DNA of 64,000 bases from Pochonia chlamydosporia 170 (Eukaryota > Ascomycota > Sordariomycetes > Hypocreales > Clavicipitaceae). Under the pieces are notes generated by a model, which searched no databases, was not told where the DNA came from, and was given only the letters and a program-made list of their open reading frames with translations. A program made the translations under genes and the position numbers. Shown piece after piece: positions 12,001-19,800 of this stretch (within the stretch, counting starts at the first letter, position 1; each line of letters begins with the position of its first letter). The stretch covers positions 372,001 through 436,000 of the forward strand of contig NC_035794.1 of assembly GCF_001653235.2 (NCBI RefSeq), read 5' to 3'.

Positions 12001-14921
12001 CAATTCTAGGAATTCTCAAGGCTGGCGGAGCAATGATGCCTCTGGATCCAGCGCACCCAGTCAAGCACCGGCAAAATTTGGTGAACAAGGCAAATGCGAA
12101 AGTGGTGTTGGTATCTCCATCGACAAAGATGCTTTGCGCAGACATGACAACTCATGTGATACAAATTTCAGAGGAGTCTCCCATCTTCCACAACCACCAG
12201 CTAGATTCGACAGAAAGTCTCCCCAGGCCAACCCCAGCAAATGCTGCATATGTCATATTTTCATCAGGCTCAACTGGCACCCCCAAGGGCATTGTTGTTG
12301 AGCACCGAGCATTTGCAGCTAGTATCAGGGGCCACGCAAAGAGGTTTGGTATGGACCACAACTCCAGGGTGATGCAGTTCTCGAGTTATGTGTTCGACGT
12401 TAGTGTAAGCGATATTCTTAGCACTCTGGTGCAAGGTGGCACAATCTGCGTACCAAGAGAAGAGGAACGCTTACAGGGGACGGCGCAATTTATCGAAGAG
12501 GCTCGAGCGAATTTCACATTGATGCCGCCGTCGTTCCTGCGGACCCTAGCCCCTGAACAAGTCCCGAGCCTCAAGACACTTCTCGTGGGCGGCGAGGCTC
12601 TAACAAATGAAATTGTTGAACGGTGGGCAGAAAAAGTAAAACTGATAAATGCGTACGGTCCCGCAGAAGCTTCTGTGTATTCTGTATCACATACATTCAA
12701 ATCATCGAAGGAGAGAGGTGCAACGATCGGCCGTGGAGTCAGTAATTTCGCCTGGGTTACAGAAGTTGATGATCATGATAAACTGGCCCCAATTGGGTGC
12801 GTTGGTGAATTAGTCCTACAAGGACCGGCAATAGCGCGTGGATACCTCGATGAGGCAGCCAAACAAGAAGAATTGTTTTTAAACACACTCGGGTGTTTAC
12901 CTGCAGATATTATCAAAAAAGCACCTAGGTTCTACAGGACCGGAGATTTGGTCCAGTATGATTCGAACGGGCAGCTCGTATACTTGGGAAGAAGAGATAC
13001 ACAGGTCAAGGTCAGAGGGCAAAGAGTCGACTTGGGTGATATCGAATATCAAATGAAGCGAAATGGATCGCAAATTGAACATACTGTTGTGGACCTCATT
13101 AAACGGCCGTCCATGGAGGCTCTTGTCGCTTTTGTGAGCTTCAAAGATGATGAACAACGCCAGAAGATGGGAAGAGCCAACATCGATACTGTCAATTCGC
13201 TAACGAGAGCTTTTCTTGGCCAGCTTAGTAAAAAGTTGGAAGCCTGTCTTCCTGTCCACATGATTCCCAGCTATTTCATCCCTATCAAGTACATGCCCCG
13301 GACTGGCTCTGGCAAGATTGATAGAAAGGTTCTACGAGAACAGGGTCAAGAGCTCTCCACGGAAGAGTTTGTCAAGTTTGCAATAAACCAGCGACCTGAG
13401 TTTTGCGATTGCAGAAACGAAGTCGAATTTCAAGTTCGTCGCTTGTGGGCTGAGGTTCTCGACTACGCCGAGCAACTAATAGGTGTTCACGACGATTTTT
13501 ATGACCTGGGTGGTGATTCTATACGTATTGTGTCTCTGACAAGACGGCTATTATCCGAATTCAACGTGCAAATTGGTCTATCAATGCTTAATAGCAAGAA
13601 CACCACAATTGCGGCCATGGCATCTTTGATTAACAAGACACATGAACTCAGCAATTCAGAAATCGAACCTCCAAATGAGCCGACAATAAACTTGGCAGAA
13701 GAAATGTCTCAAATAATTTCAACTCTCCATCCGACAATCAAAGAATATACTGTGAGACCTCCCTCGGTTCATCCACAACGGCAAGAGACGGTTCTCCTCA
13801 CAGGTTCCACCGGCTACTTGGGCACACAACTCCTCAAACATCTCCTTCGGAGCCCAAAGGTGAGATCCGTGGTGGCTCTCGTCAGAGCATTGACTCCACA
13901 GCATGGCTTGGAGCGAGTCACGAAAACAGCTAGAATCGCCGGCTGGTGGCACGACCAGTGGCTTGACAAGCTGGAGATTTGGACAGGAGATTTGGAAGCT
14001 TCAGGATTAGGACTCGGGGCCGACCCCTGGGAGAGACTGCTCGGACAATCTAGAACTGGTTCGAACATCACAGCCATCGTTCACAACGGCGCAGTGGTGA
14101 ACTGGAACGCGGATTACAACCGGCTTCGTGGCGCAAATGTCCAGTCCACAGTGGAACTTTTGCGGGCTTCGCTCAAGTCGCCTATTCGGCCAACATTTGT
14201 GTTTGTATCTGGGGGGATGAAGGTGGATATTGAGGCAGACAGGTCGGCTACTTCAGAGTCGATGAGGCAAAATATTGGCTATGTACAGTCCAAGTTTGTA
14301 GCGGAAAGCGTGGTTTACGACACGGCAGGTCAATTGGCGCACGGGCAGAGTCGTGTATCAGTAATCAAGCCCGGGATCATTATCGGCAATTCATCAGAGG
14401 GCGTTGCCAACGTTGACGACTTTATTTGGAGATTGGTTTCGGCAGCCTCCATGCTGCGGCTGTATCCAGTGGAACCAGATGGAAGTTGGATATCCCTGGC
14501 GGATGTTGATACCGTCTCCTCCGCAGTTATTGAACAAGTATTCGCGGGAGACGTTGCCCCGTTTGTCGACCTTACTGAAGGGATATCCAGCAATCGATTT
14601 TGGCAGCTTGTCAATTCAGAGCTAGAAGTTGCTTGTGAGCCGGTATCCTGGCAAGTTTGGAGGCAAAAGGCGTTGGAGCAGATGAATGCGATTGGGGAGG
14701 GCCATCCGCTCTGGCCAGTACAACACTTCCTTGGCGGTCTCGGGCTGTCTATTGAGACTCCAACGGATACAGCCTCTTCTCAGAAGCCTGACCTTGCCAT
14801 TAAGATGAATGTCAAATACCTGAGGCGCGTTGGATATCTGACATGCCGCAATCATGCCACCATGATGAATGGCAACGAAGATGTAATTAGCCGGTCGACT
14901 GCCGCGAATGTTAAATGGTGA
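1..14921 (+). CDS. Multimodular nonribosomal peptide synthetase with terminal reductase (5' end outside window)
   Basis: This is the C-terminal 4972 codons of a very large NRPS, open from the window edge to the TGA at 14919. Residues below count from the ATG at position 3, which is internal to the gene. The order is the tail of an A domain (1-100), then T1 (Ser150), C1 (HHxxxD at 350), A1 (core TSGSTGxPKG at 820), T2 (Ser1242), C2 (HH 1444), A2 (1914), T3 (Ser2340), C3 (HH 2542), a degraded A3 (3007), T4 (Ser3425), C4 (HH 3620), A4 (4087), T5 (Ser4506) and a reductase (GxxGxxG at 4601-4607, later YxxxK). All five carrier serines and all four HHxxxD motifs are intact. No epimerase, methyltransferase or thioesterase domain is visible. 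The family builds peptides on phosphopantetheine arms; the R domain should release the product reductively as an aldehyde or alcohol. The product is unknown. Confidence 0.95.
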   Translation, partial: MRGIVDLLSLEDGARDTLVALLWYTSGSKLSHSAPKICFDPSDDERQQIEKLDSMLRAEIPSYMVPSRYFILYGQPQRTASDKISRKELGSLARKAGMAGLLGLQPCSKEPEMPSTPIEFQIHRLWCKVLGVPRQKIGRNDNFLRIGGDSLAAIKLSSEARANGINLSVETIFSNPKLADMARMVTPDTTPLENKTLPFELIPSEFNIPTLKQQIQELCQLPSPGSIEDIYPSATLQEGLMALSAKSPGSYVAKIIYRLAGGADVHQFKAAWEKTVDACDILRTRIVVVDNIITFQVVVSEKVCWNFSTKANLRSVVAGLDDTSFGYGSSLCSYTLHFEENDVYFIWLCHHALFDSWTMTIIMEILGAFYSQAEQPTLQPYSTFIRHIVNKDMSAAEEYWKEQLQGAPKADFPIRLSAATMGTNSYTTTNAVTKTSISLPDPVGTPITKASIFRAAWAVVLGKYCNTNDICFGATVSGRYTSIAGVDRIAGPMIASVPVRIAIDPGIGTSDFLQAVQDQASEMAKFEQFGLQNISKLGREFAEACDFASLLVVNSTGTGETLRNLFGILESSEIEKSVSEDAMKNYFNYPLVLQASIGQDDVELVFVYDEAFVSDAQCLALSSHLEHVANQLLAEKDSLLGSITVSGPWDLQQACDWNRNDISVVPNCLTDMFLDKVAQIPDNEALFSSEGSMTYAELNTATDALACYLQSLDLPRKSVIAICFEASKFAVISMLAILKAGHAFMPIDPLHPVHRRQQLVSEVDAEVLLTSSLSTRSCQGIAKFVLEVSGDFLRSIRDNIYEAGVQHKPLPTDAAYILFTSGSTGRPKGVVIEHSAICSSITSHGRRYDLGITSRVLQFSSYVFDASICEIFTTLAFGGVVCILPHTQKLQNAPQFITSARVNTAFLTPSFVSTFTYDQVPTLEVLVLGGEAPTPDIITKWQGRVKLINGYGPTECCVYCTSYTYQAGDSNPRTIGTGHHGFCWIGDPNDYDTLAPIGCIGELVIQSHALARGYYNDMSRSTSVFPGEPKWLPESARNSMLRFYKTGDLVRYNFKGEIEYIGRKDTQVKLRGQRLEIGEVEHSIRAADDLLSHAAVHFCSRTTGDFLIAFLTFSTIESGPVGSSLESLLIDRNSWTTSFRDRMATIKAYLQDTLPPYMIPSFFIPLSAMPFISSMKIDRRKLKTLTDSLSLERLTEFSMADRKLPPTTDMEFKIRALWAEVLRIDPDHIGKEDSFLEVGGDSISAIQLSSAARQQGLDIPAPAIFKSPRLMDMALNTNLVTATSTKEEQVVKPFSLLGSAHVEDTIRKLREICGLQENEVIEDAYPCTPLQEGLLALSIKHPHSYVAKHVYRLHEHIDLDLLKASWKLIYDNCDSQRLRIVQIGDVSLQVLVGGDFVWEHTIGHNLQSYLHVAQTMQMTYGSRLCRSAIIQDENGASYLIWIIHHAVVDGWTMKLILRSLKSAYEEGSAPRFNPFSWFIQYASNLDKSRLCEYWTKELHGARAASFPPLASATKTSRLEKVTRILTRDISFPSRINSSITKGTILRAAWAMLLSRYSGMDDLCFAVTASGRNAPLSGIENIAGPVIGTVPIRVKIDPKQDLVDFLGQVQSQALAMMPYEQMGFQNIAKLGEDAKKACELSSLLIVQPEQQVGDILNAASSIMDREKDDKYGVAETFEGYFTFPVVIQCMMFENHVMVHLTYDSSIVSDWQMNCLSVHYDNIVQQMAELGEQQIADVSVAGPWDLSQAISFNNHMKDVTVNSCVHELISQRAAESPESEAIFSRDICMTYHDLDTKSDLLAAYLGTNGLQSEDVVAICFEKSAWAIVAMLAVMKSGGVFMPLDSSHPFARSQGLVQQVNARYVIGSPTTERICSRLSSKSITLSDSFIRGLTGRRPVKENYIKPYPTNAAYILFTSGSTGQPKGITVNHSAICSSIISHGNEFKLSRSSRVLQFASYVFDVSFSEILTTLVFGGTVCVVSNEERLQGISGFINDSNTNVAMLTPSFTTTFTPAQVPSLKTLILGGEAPRKDNLTTWLPHVRLLNGYAPAECCIYALTHSYSSVSETPTILGKTLHMNAWIVEPDDHSRLAPIGCVGELLLHGFTMGRGYVNDEERTSKSFLASDAVSWLPDSLRHPDYRIYKSGDLVRYTSDGDIEYIGRKDTQVKLRGQRIELGEIEYNIKQSSANTNIEHVAVEVLRQGASEALIAFASFHDTPIQNCGADVNDGIQHLAMDTVLQARFDVLRGQLSKSLPAYMVPSFFMPVARMPFLSSMKIDRRKLLEYVQRMNPHQLKALSRSQTESLEPDTDMEIKLRNLWAVVLKVPSENIGKGDQFLQIGGDSISAIQLSTLALENGIKIDVSSVFEDSKLSSMAAAASLATCNNTNTPVPFALLPRADIDNIIATVQQKCSLKSVADIEDIYPCTKLQEGLMALSLRQPGSYLSTSTYRLPQHVDISRFMTAWQQTMQQCSNLRTRIIVVDNNTFPYHTQAVIKQAFQWPDTTGLNLDSYLKSLNEVEMGYGKPLCHSALVRDGGEYYFVWKVHHAIYDGWSANLALELLHQHYNQTSSITLQPYVRFIEYIVNLDSEASRQYWTYQLRGARKPSFPAVGKVVKPAIPNVHILKDNFAMPRRTKSTITKASTIRAAWAIILARYSDMKDVCFGATFAGRSAPVSGLATMVGPVITTVPIRCQLPEYMRVSEFLERVQKQGSEITPHEQFGLQNIAKLGDQAREVCDFSSLLVIQPERLLSHSGQILLEDPGLDSQGAVPEQDRQQYFNYPLVIVCNLRDNDVIIDIYYDMNIISKQQATTLCHHLDNVTQQLQSEEDKTLGDLTLAGKWDIQHAINSQHIKPAQASCTHWTIHKQISQQPDATAVASWDGDLSYIELGASASRLMPVLRQMGVGNEIIVPICLPKSKWAIIAMVAVQMAGGAFLHIDPTTTLASLKFMLSETRASLVLTSTLTNERFLGLVDDTLIIDHNSAATFASTGSSIANYEPTSPENASYVFFTQDSSGPSKGIVMEHQAVCSSSEAYGATLGVGPGTRVFQFSPFSSHVGILDALVTLMRGGCICIAAEQDCKSNLSTAIHGTHANWAFLTPTAADLISPKKVPHLRVMVLSGEAITEKTIHRWKDTLELYSMYGPPEAPVCSWNANLGKNGNLANIGQPLASAFWVVEPTGNPRLSALGCVGELVIEGPLLARGYITCHTSEDNQFVEHVDWLPGQGSSRKVFRTGDLVRRNHDGSFDYIRRKDEQIESQGLSVELEEIDHHINMSLPSDMSGIAVILKDYRTHRESLTALLWYTSGVNHSPSPLRIVQNVKEEMISLVSESRSSMSAKLPKSMVPDLYLIFHGTPDRLQSGKVDRNQLIAKAQTTSTEDKLRFTCDMNNRDAPVSAIERELQSIWSSILSIPSESIGRSDNFLQLGGDSISAIQLCSLAGSRNMTLTVDTIFRRPKLSDMADWLAVQKQETSQTYSPFSALDSINATEAVDIALKQCKLKDRTAIEDVFQCTKLQEGLMALSLKASGSYVARHILRVADDVDIGWFKTAWEMTFQSIEILRSRIILINNSAFQVIVEENMHWNDSETAGSERKKNQSTMTSMTYGSPLVEFELTSDRRFVWTIHHALFDGFSLAMIVDTFISIYLKSQTGKFESFGKFIGFTRGLDSKASSDYWANELQAAKRSTFPDVVSANSEQVKQSSSIQRSMAFSKPNNSTITQATVFRAAWAIVLARYSDTKDICFGATVSGRQAPVPGIESIAGPTIATVPVRINTGASISVPGFLQKVQAQAVEMVPFEQFGLQNISRLHSEAKEACRFSSLITIQPMKQFTKSELSIDQFMTPEDEDGFDVDGMSSTYFTYPLVVQVKILDGKVVFDATFQPEMVSESQVERLLRHFEHVALQLSRQEDVPLQNISVASSWDLQQAIEWNKEDVSPVEVLLHDLIAIQAASNPSKEALFSTGRSICYGELDELSTKLAHHLTSLGVGIETIVPFCFEKSIWAVVSILGILKAGGAMMPLDPAHPVKHRQNLVNKANAKVVLVSPSTKMLCADMTTHVIQISEESPIFHNHQLDSTESLPRPTPANAAYVIFSSGSTGTPKGIVVEHRAFAASIRGHAKRFGMDHNSRVMQFSSYVFDVSVSDILSTLVQGGTICVPREEERLQGTAQFIEEARANFTLMPPSFLRTLAPEQVPSLKTLLVGGEALTNEIVERWAEKVKLINAYGPAEASVYSVSHTFKSSKERGATIGRGVSNFAWVTEVDDHDKLAPIGCVGELVLQGPAIARGYLDEAAKQEELFLNTLGCLPADIIKKAPRFYRTGDLVQYDSNGQLVYLGRRDTQVKVRGQRVDLGDIEYQMKRNGSQIEHTVVDLIKRPSMEALVAFVSFKDDEQRQKMGRANIDTVNSLTRAFLGQLSKKLEACLPVHMIPSYFIPIKYMPRTGSGKIDRKVLREQGQELSTEEFVKFAINQRPEFCDCRNEVEFQVRRLWAEVLDYAEQLIGVHDDFYDLGGDSIRIVSLTRRLLSEFNVQIGLSMLNSKNTTIAAMASLINKTHELSNSEIEPPNEPTINLAEEMSQIISTLHPTIKEYTVRPPSVHPQRQETVLLTGSTGYLGTQLLKHLLRSPKVRSVVALVRALTPQHGLERVTKTARIAGWWHDQWLDKLEIWTGDLEASGLGLGADPWERLLGQSRTGSNITAIVHNGAVVNWNADYNRLRGANVQSTVELLRASLKSPIRPTFVFVSGGMKVDIEADRSATSESMRQNIGYVQSKFVAESVVYDTAGQLAHGQSRVSVIKPGIIIGNSSEGVANVDDFIWRLVSAASMLRLYPVEPDGSWISLADVDTVSSAVIEQVFAGDVAPFVDLTEGISSNRFWQLVNSELEVACEPVSWQVWRQKALEQMNAIGEGHPLWPVQHFLGGLGLSIETPTDTASSQKPDLAIKMNVKYLRRVGYLTCRNHATMMNGNEDVISRSTAANVKW
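8580..10120 (+). other. Degenerate adenylation domain (A3) inside the NRPS
   Basis: This part of the NRPS reading frame (about residues 2870-3370) aligns end to end with the neighbouring A domains but has lost key motifs. The phosphate-binding loop reads TQDSSGPSKG instead of TSGSTGxPKG. The A8 hinge reads YIRRKDEQIESQG instead of YIGRKDTQVKLRG. The aspartate that normally holds the substrate amino group (FD in the A4 motif) is replaced by His. TGD in A7 and the Lys in A10 (SGKVDR) remain, and the frame is fully open. The domain therefore looks inactive or switched to a substrate without an alpha-amino group; the sequence alone cannot decide between these. Confidence 0.8.
13780..14890 (+). 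other. Terminal thioester reductase (R) domain of the NRPS
   Basis: The last about 370 residues form an extended short-chain dehydrogenase of the NAD-binding-4/Lys2-reductase type. The Rossmann motif TGSTGYLG starts at residue 4600. A VSGG strand follows, then YVQSK, which supplies the catalytic Tyr and Lys. In this family the domain reduces the peptidyl thioester on the last carrier protein to an aldehyde, sometimes on to an alcohol. It replaces the fungal terminal condensation-like domain, so a linear product, or one cyclised through an aldehyde, is expected (inference). Confidence 0.88.
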
Positions 14922-17262
14922 AAGAGTGGGTCATACGAGAGTCATACACACTAAGAATAGGCAAAAAATAATAATAGGCGTGTTTGTTTCGATATTTATA
15001 GCATAAATGAGAAGCGTGTTTTAGGCGTTTGGTGGATGGGCTAATATCGTCAAAGTTTCAAGTCATTCATGCGCTTCCCTGTACTGGAAATGGTGTGGTA
15101 AAACATATTGCCCATACCCAAGTATACACTAATACATCTAGGTACATGTTAGTATATAACGCGATATGCGATACCTTTCCCTTGTTTAAGTACTTTGAAC
15201 CCCTCACCGTATCTGCTTGATAAGGGGCATTTGCTTAATGCTCACTATGCAAAGGAACTCTCACATGTGTGATTCACGTCAAGTTTACTTGTCTATAGAT
15301 AGACATGTTCAGCCATAGACTACATGTGATGACGTGTACATCCAGGACATGGCAGATGTTCACTCTAAAAATTCAGAATAGGAAAAATGAGTTAAAAAAA
15401 AAAAAATTAGGTGTTGATCTATGGCCAACCCGTTGTTCCAGCTTACCCACGCTTCAACCCTCTCACCACATAACCGGGGGCCTCATAAACAGAGCAATCA
15501 ATCCTACACCTCTCTTTAACGCAAAGACTATACTGGAGAAATAACCTTAAACTGTAGTTCAAAATTCGTACATGTGTAGTGGAGTGAACCAGTTGTATAA
15601 GAGTCAAGTCGTGTCTACACTGGTACGGGACACCAGACATTTCTTGGCACTCAAACATCTGGTGGGCCATAAATAAAACCCGCCAAGCCTGTCAGCTCTC
15701 GGATAAGGGATTATCAGCCGACGGGATTCTAGAGCAAATCCCTCAACGGCTCACGGCCCGACTATCCATCACGACATCGCGGGGCTATTGAACCTAAATC
15801 ACGGGCAGCGTAAACTCCCCAATCGTGCTGCGTTGAACAAGCAGAAAAAAAGACCACGATATTGGTACCATTAGCATGAAGATAATGACAGGCAAGCAAC
15901 GCCACAAGCTTACGTCGTGAAACTGGACCGCGTTGGTTTGAAACCAAGTCGTACGACGCAGCAAGGTCAGGACCGGTGAAGGTGTGTGTTGCGCCAGAAC
16001 GGTTGAACCACCCTTCCACGACGGATTTGTGCCTCATTGGTGTGAAATAATCATGGCCGAAGTCCTTGTTTGTCCTTGGGGCATGACACTAGTGCCTGAC
16101 CTGACATGATGCTGGGCAAGGTGAGTGAGTGAAAGCTGACAATGACAACCTTATTACGAATGCTGGGATCAATTGACAGCAATAGCAGGTCACAGCTGCA
16201 TGCAATAGAACTGACATCGAGTTGGCCGATGGAAAAGGCTGCCGTCGCATGGCTTGGCGCTCAACTGGTTTGAGAGGGTTGGAGGACACTAAGACAGCCC
16301 AGCTCTCAGCCGCCTCGCTCAACTCATCACAACTTTCCTACTTCTCCGGACGTGTGTAGGTGTCCCATCCCCTTGGCTTGACCCCTTGCTCTGCTCTGCT
16401 CAGCCGGCTGAGTGTGATCTTTGTAAGCCATCATCCTGGCAATGATGTGCAAAATTCCCCTTTCCCAAGGGTCTCCGACTCCACCGCGGAACCGGGATCG
16501 GCCACATGGGCTTGGCCACAAAGTCCAAAGTCGGAACCGTCAAGTTTGTTGGAGGTTGGAGGTCAAAGGTCAAAGTGTCTAACCCATCCATGTCGTGTTG
16601 TTGTTCCCCCCCCCACAACCCTGCTCATCATCACCACGGAGGCGAGGAGGGACGGACGGCTTGGTCTTGGGGTCCTTGGCCCCTTGAGCAACCATGCCGC
16701 GCATCACGATCTAGTAATCAGGCCCGGGGTCGTCATTTTCTCGTCCTCCTCATTGGACTGCGCTTCTTGCGTAAAACTGCCCAATCGCAATGGTCACTCG
16801 AAAAGGGTATATGGCCTTGGCCATCCCTGATCGCCCCGTGTGTAACTTTGTGTGTCTGTGTGTCGCCTTGGGGCAACACCGCATCTAGTCCCCGAAAAGA
16901 ACACAACTGTCAAAAGCGTGTTTAAAAGCCGTTGTTAATCTCCGTCAAGGCCATGTCCATGTCCTTGCTGGACGTGGGCTGCCTGGTCCTCGCAAGGGGG
17001 GACCAACCCGTACGGAACCAGACTTTTGGACTTGCCAAGGGGAGGGCGAAAAGCCACGTGTGTAATGAATCTGCTTTGGTCCACTTTGTTACTGTTGATG
17101 ACTCGTGGCGGCACAGTAGTTTGAGTTCTTGTCAAGGAGAAAGTGAGCTCAACAAAGCAATCGTCATCTCATGATTGGCAAGTGGATGGGCAACCACATC
17201 CCTCTGACAAGCTGCAACCCTTTGTTCAGCGGAAATAGCCGTTAGTTATCACTGTATATCCT

Positions 17263-17291
17263 GCATGGCATGGCATGGCATGGCATGGCAT
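17263..17291. repeat. GCATG pentanucleotide microsatellite
   Basis: A perfect period-5 tract of nearly six GCATG units. An almost identical tract lies at 23338-23364. Confidence 0.9.
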
Positions 17292-17812
17292 AGGCCCCAT
17301 ACTAGTAGTACAGACTTCTGGAGGAATGTACAGTATGCACATCCGGCTAAAACTGGTTGCATTCTTGGCTGACGCCGGCCGTGGTTCTGCAACTAGTACT
17401 CCGTCCCAGACTCCATTTACATGCATGGCTGTCAAGCCCAACGGGTTCAAGTATTGAAAATAGTATGTCAAGCCTTCAACCTTTGGGGAGGCTCTATTAT
17501 ACTATCTAGTTGGCTTGGCCACTCACTCTACTCTGTTCTGCTCCCTTGTGCCACATGCAAGGTTCCTGTCCCTCCCATCCATCTTTGCCCTCCTCCCATC
17601 CTCTCCCTTGTTAGGGTATCATATCCGACGCCACTCTAGTTAAAATCATTCCGCAAAAAGTACTAGGCACTCAACGCCATGACGCCTCAAATACTTGGGC
17701 GCTGTATCAAATCCGTTGCCGGGTCCCCATCTTTTCTCAATAGGCCATTAAATGGTGTCCTAGTTACAAAGCCTCCTTTGCGTGCTTGCTCTCTTGGCAT
17801 TTGGCATACTGT

Positions 17813-17834
17813 ACCAACCAACCAACCAACCAAT
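17813..17834. repeat. CCAA tetranucleotide microsatellite
   Basis: About five uninterrupted CCAA/ACCA units in non-coding DNA. Confidence 0.85.
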
Positions 17835-17974
17835 ACTGGTTCCGAGCAACTTAACCTAACAGGATTACAACAACTCCTTGACTAGTGGAGAACTTTGTAA
17901 CTTGTCGGCACAAGATGTCCCGATATACATCCTGTTTAGCCCGAAGTAAAGGCGAACACCAAACTCCATTTGTT

Positions 17975-19800
17975 TTATAGCGACCCTGCCGGCGAACCAT
18001 AGCGCCCAGCCATATGGCTGTGTTCTGGGGTTACTGGGTTGCTCATGTCATATCCGTCTGCCGGCAGTGTATTGTGCATACCCATCTGTGGATAGGTGCT
18101 CATCCAGTTTCCACGCCGGTCGTTTGTAACCCGAGCCGTGTCTGCTGTGTGTCCGTTGCCGCCATTGCTCATCTCGATATCCATGGTACTGGGAATGTTC
18201 GCCACCTGGGCCATGCCGTGGAAACCCACTGCGGGATTCACAACTGACTCAGTCTCCTGTCCTACGGTAATGTATTGTCCCGTAGATTGTTGATGTGGCG
18301 GCATAGCTGTGGATATCATCTGTGAAGATGGACTATACAATGCCGAACCTGCACCGTGATAGAACAACTGCGGTGGGGTTAATGGGTGCAAGGATGCTGC
18401 CGCGCCATCATTGAATTGACATTGGCCTTGGCCTTGATTATGGCTCTGGTTCTGGCCTTGGCTTTGGCTGTGGTTGTGGTCCATGGTGCGATCAGCACTA
18501 AATGGCTCAATGGAGCGAGGAACATGATGTCCGGGCTGGATATTGCCATACGGTGGTGGTCCGTATCCCATACCAACACTTCCAGATACCTTGAACTGGT
18601 CCATGTCTCGTTCGGGAACAAGCTGGGGACTTTGTGCATGAGCGTCATGAGACAGCCTACGCTGGAATTGGGCCTTGGGGCATCTCTTCCTGACAGGGGG
18701 GTCAAGCTTGCCTTCAAACTTGCCCAGATCGCCAGGATTAGATCCCAGCATGGCGATGAAGCGAATCAAGAATGGCAAGTTTTCGAGATGGCCTGCTTCC
18801 AGGGTCTTTCTCGCAGCCATGCTTGACTGGGGCTCCCATTGTAGCTGTGGTCTCTCCATTTCTGGCCATGCCTTCTCCCAAAAGGCAGAAACTTGGGCTT
18901 GTCGCAAGAGGTTGCGCATTCTGGTAGAATAGGTCCAGCGGCCGCCGTTAGAACCTTCCTCGAAATGCTTCACAATGTGACCCGAGTACTCTTTGAGGGT
19001 TGCTGACGTATCGTCTTCGTTGGCAGCTTCAAATACCTGGGTACAGTTTTCGAATCCACAAGCAAATACCGTCTGGGGGCACAGCTTGACCTTGGCCTCG
19101 TCAACGTTCATGTGAGAGCGGCCATGCGCCGTTCGAAGATGGTTCTGGTAGGCTGTTTGCCAGTCATACGCCATTCTACAGCCTGGGTGCTGGCAGAACC
19201 AAACGGCATTGTTGTTGTGAAAGTTCTCGATGTGTCGTCGAAGGTCATTTCGACGAGTACAAGTCTTTCTGATGTTCTCCTCTGCGCAGAAACCGCAAGC
19301 ATAGTCCAGCCTTTGGGACATGGAGATGACTGACGTCCCACGATCGGCGGACTGTCTTCGTGACCTTTGCGTTGATGATGTGCTGCTTGACAGCGAGCGG
19401 CTTGGTTTTGCACTGTAGCTCTGATATGCTACCGCTCCATGGCTGAGAGAAGTGGCTTGGTGCGGTATACCTTCTCTATCAGAACCGAGAATAGACTGGG
19501 AGAAGGCGCCTTCTGGCAAACGGCTGTGTGCTGTGAGAAAAATGTCAGGATTCAGATTCGTTTTCGAAAGGCTTCTATGGCCGTGGGTAACAGGGAACGC
19601 GGAAGCATACCAGAAGAGCTCATGCATGACTCCTCCTCAACTAAACGATTTAATTCCTCCTTGCTGTACTTTTCCAGGAGCTGTCGGATTATTGATCGAG
19701 GGTCATATCCTTGAAGAGATGGCGACATGGACAGAGGGCTTCCTGTGTCTGACTCTGGAGTCATCATGGAAGGTGGGCTGGAGGCCGAGGACATAATCAT
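17975..19800 (-). CDS. C2H2 zinc-finger protein, putative transcription factor
   Basis: There are two exons on the minus strand. Exon 1 is 19611-19800 and exon 2 is 17975-19530, split by an 80-bp intron with GTATGC donor, CTGAC branch point and CACAG acceptor; the join restores one frame of 581 residues. The ATG at 19800 sits after GGCC, a good fungal context. Three zinc-finger-like units are visible: C142/C145...H163/H168, C176/C181...H194/H199 and C221/C226...H248/H252. The first and third have unusually long loops. The N-terminus is Ser/Pro-rich, and the C-terminal half contains a Gln/His/Ser/Asn-rich low-complexity stretch near residues 410-430, typical of fungal activators. Nuclear DNA binding is inferred; the target genes are unknown. 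Whether it controls the convergent NRPS cannot be judged from this window. Confidence 0.85.

Larger units (their letters stand above)
14922..17974. other. Intergenic region between the NRPS and the C2H2 gene
   Basis: These 3 kb hold no reading frame with recognisable protein features. The first 700 bases are AT-rich and presumably contain the 3' UTR of the NRPS. The rest is rich in short simple repeats: a GCATG tract at 17263-17291 and a CCAA tract at 17813-17834. The NRPS and the C2H2 gene converge here. I see no tailoring enzyme, transporter or regulator of the NRPS. Confidence 0.6.
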
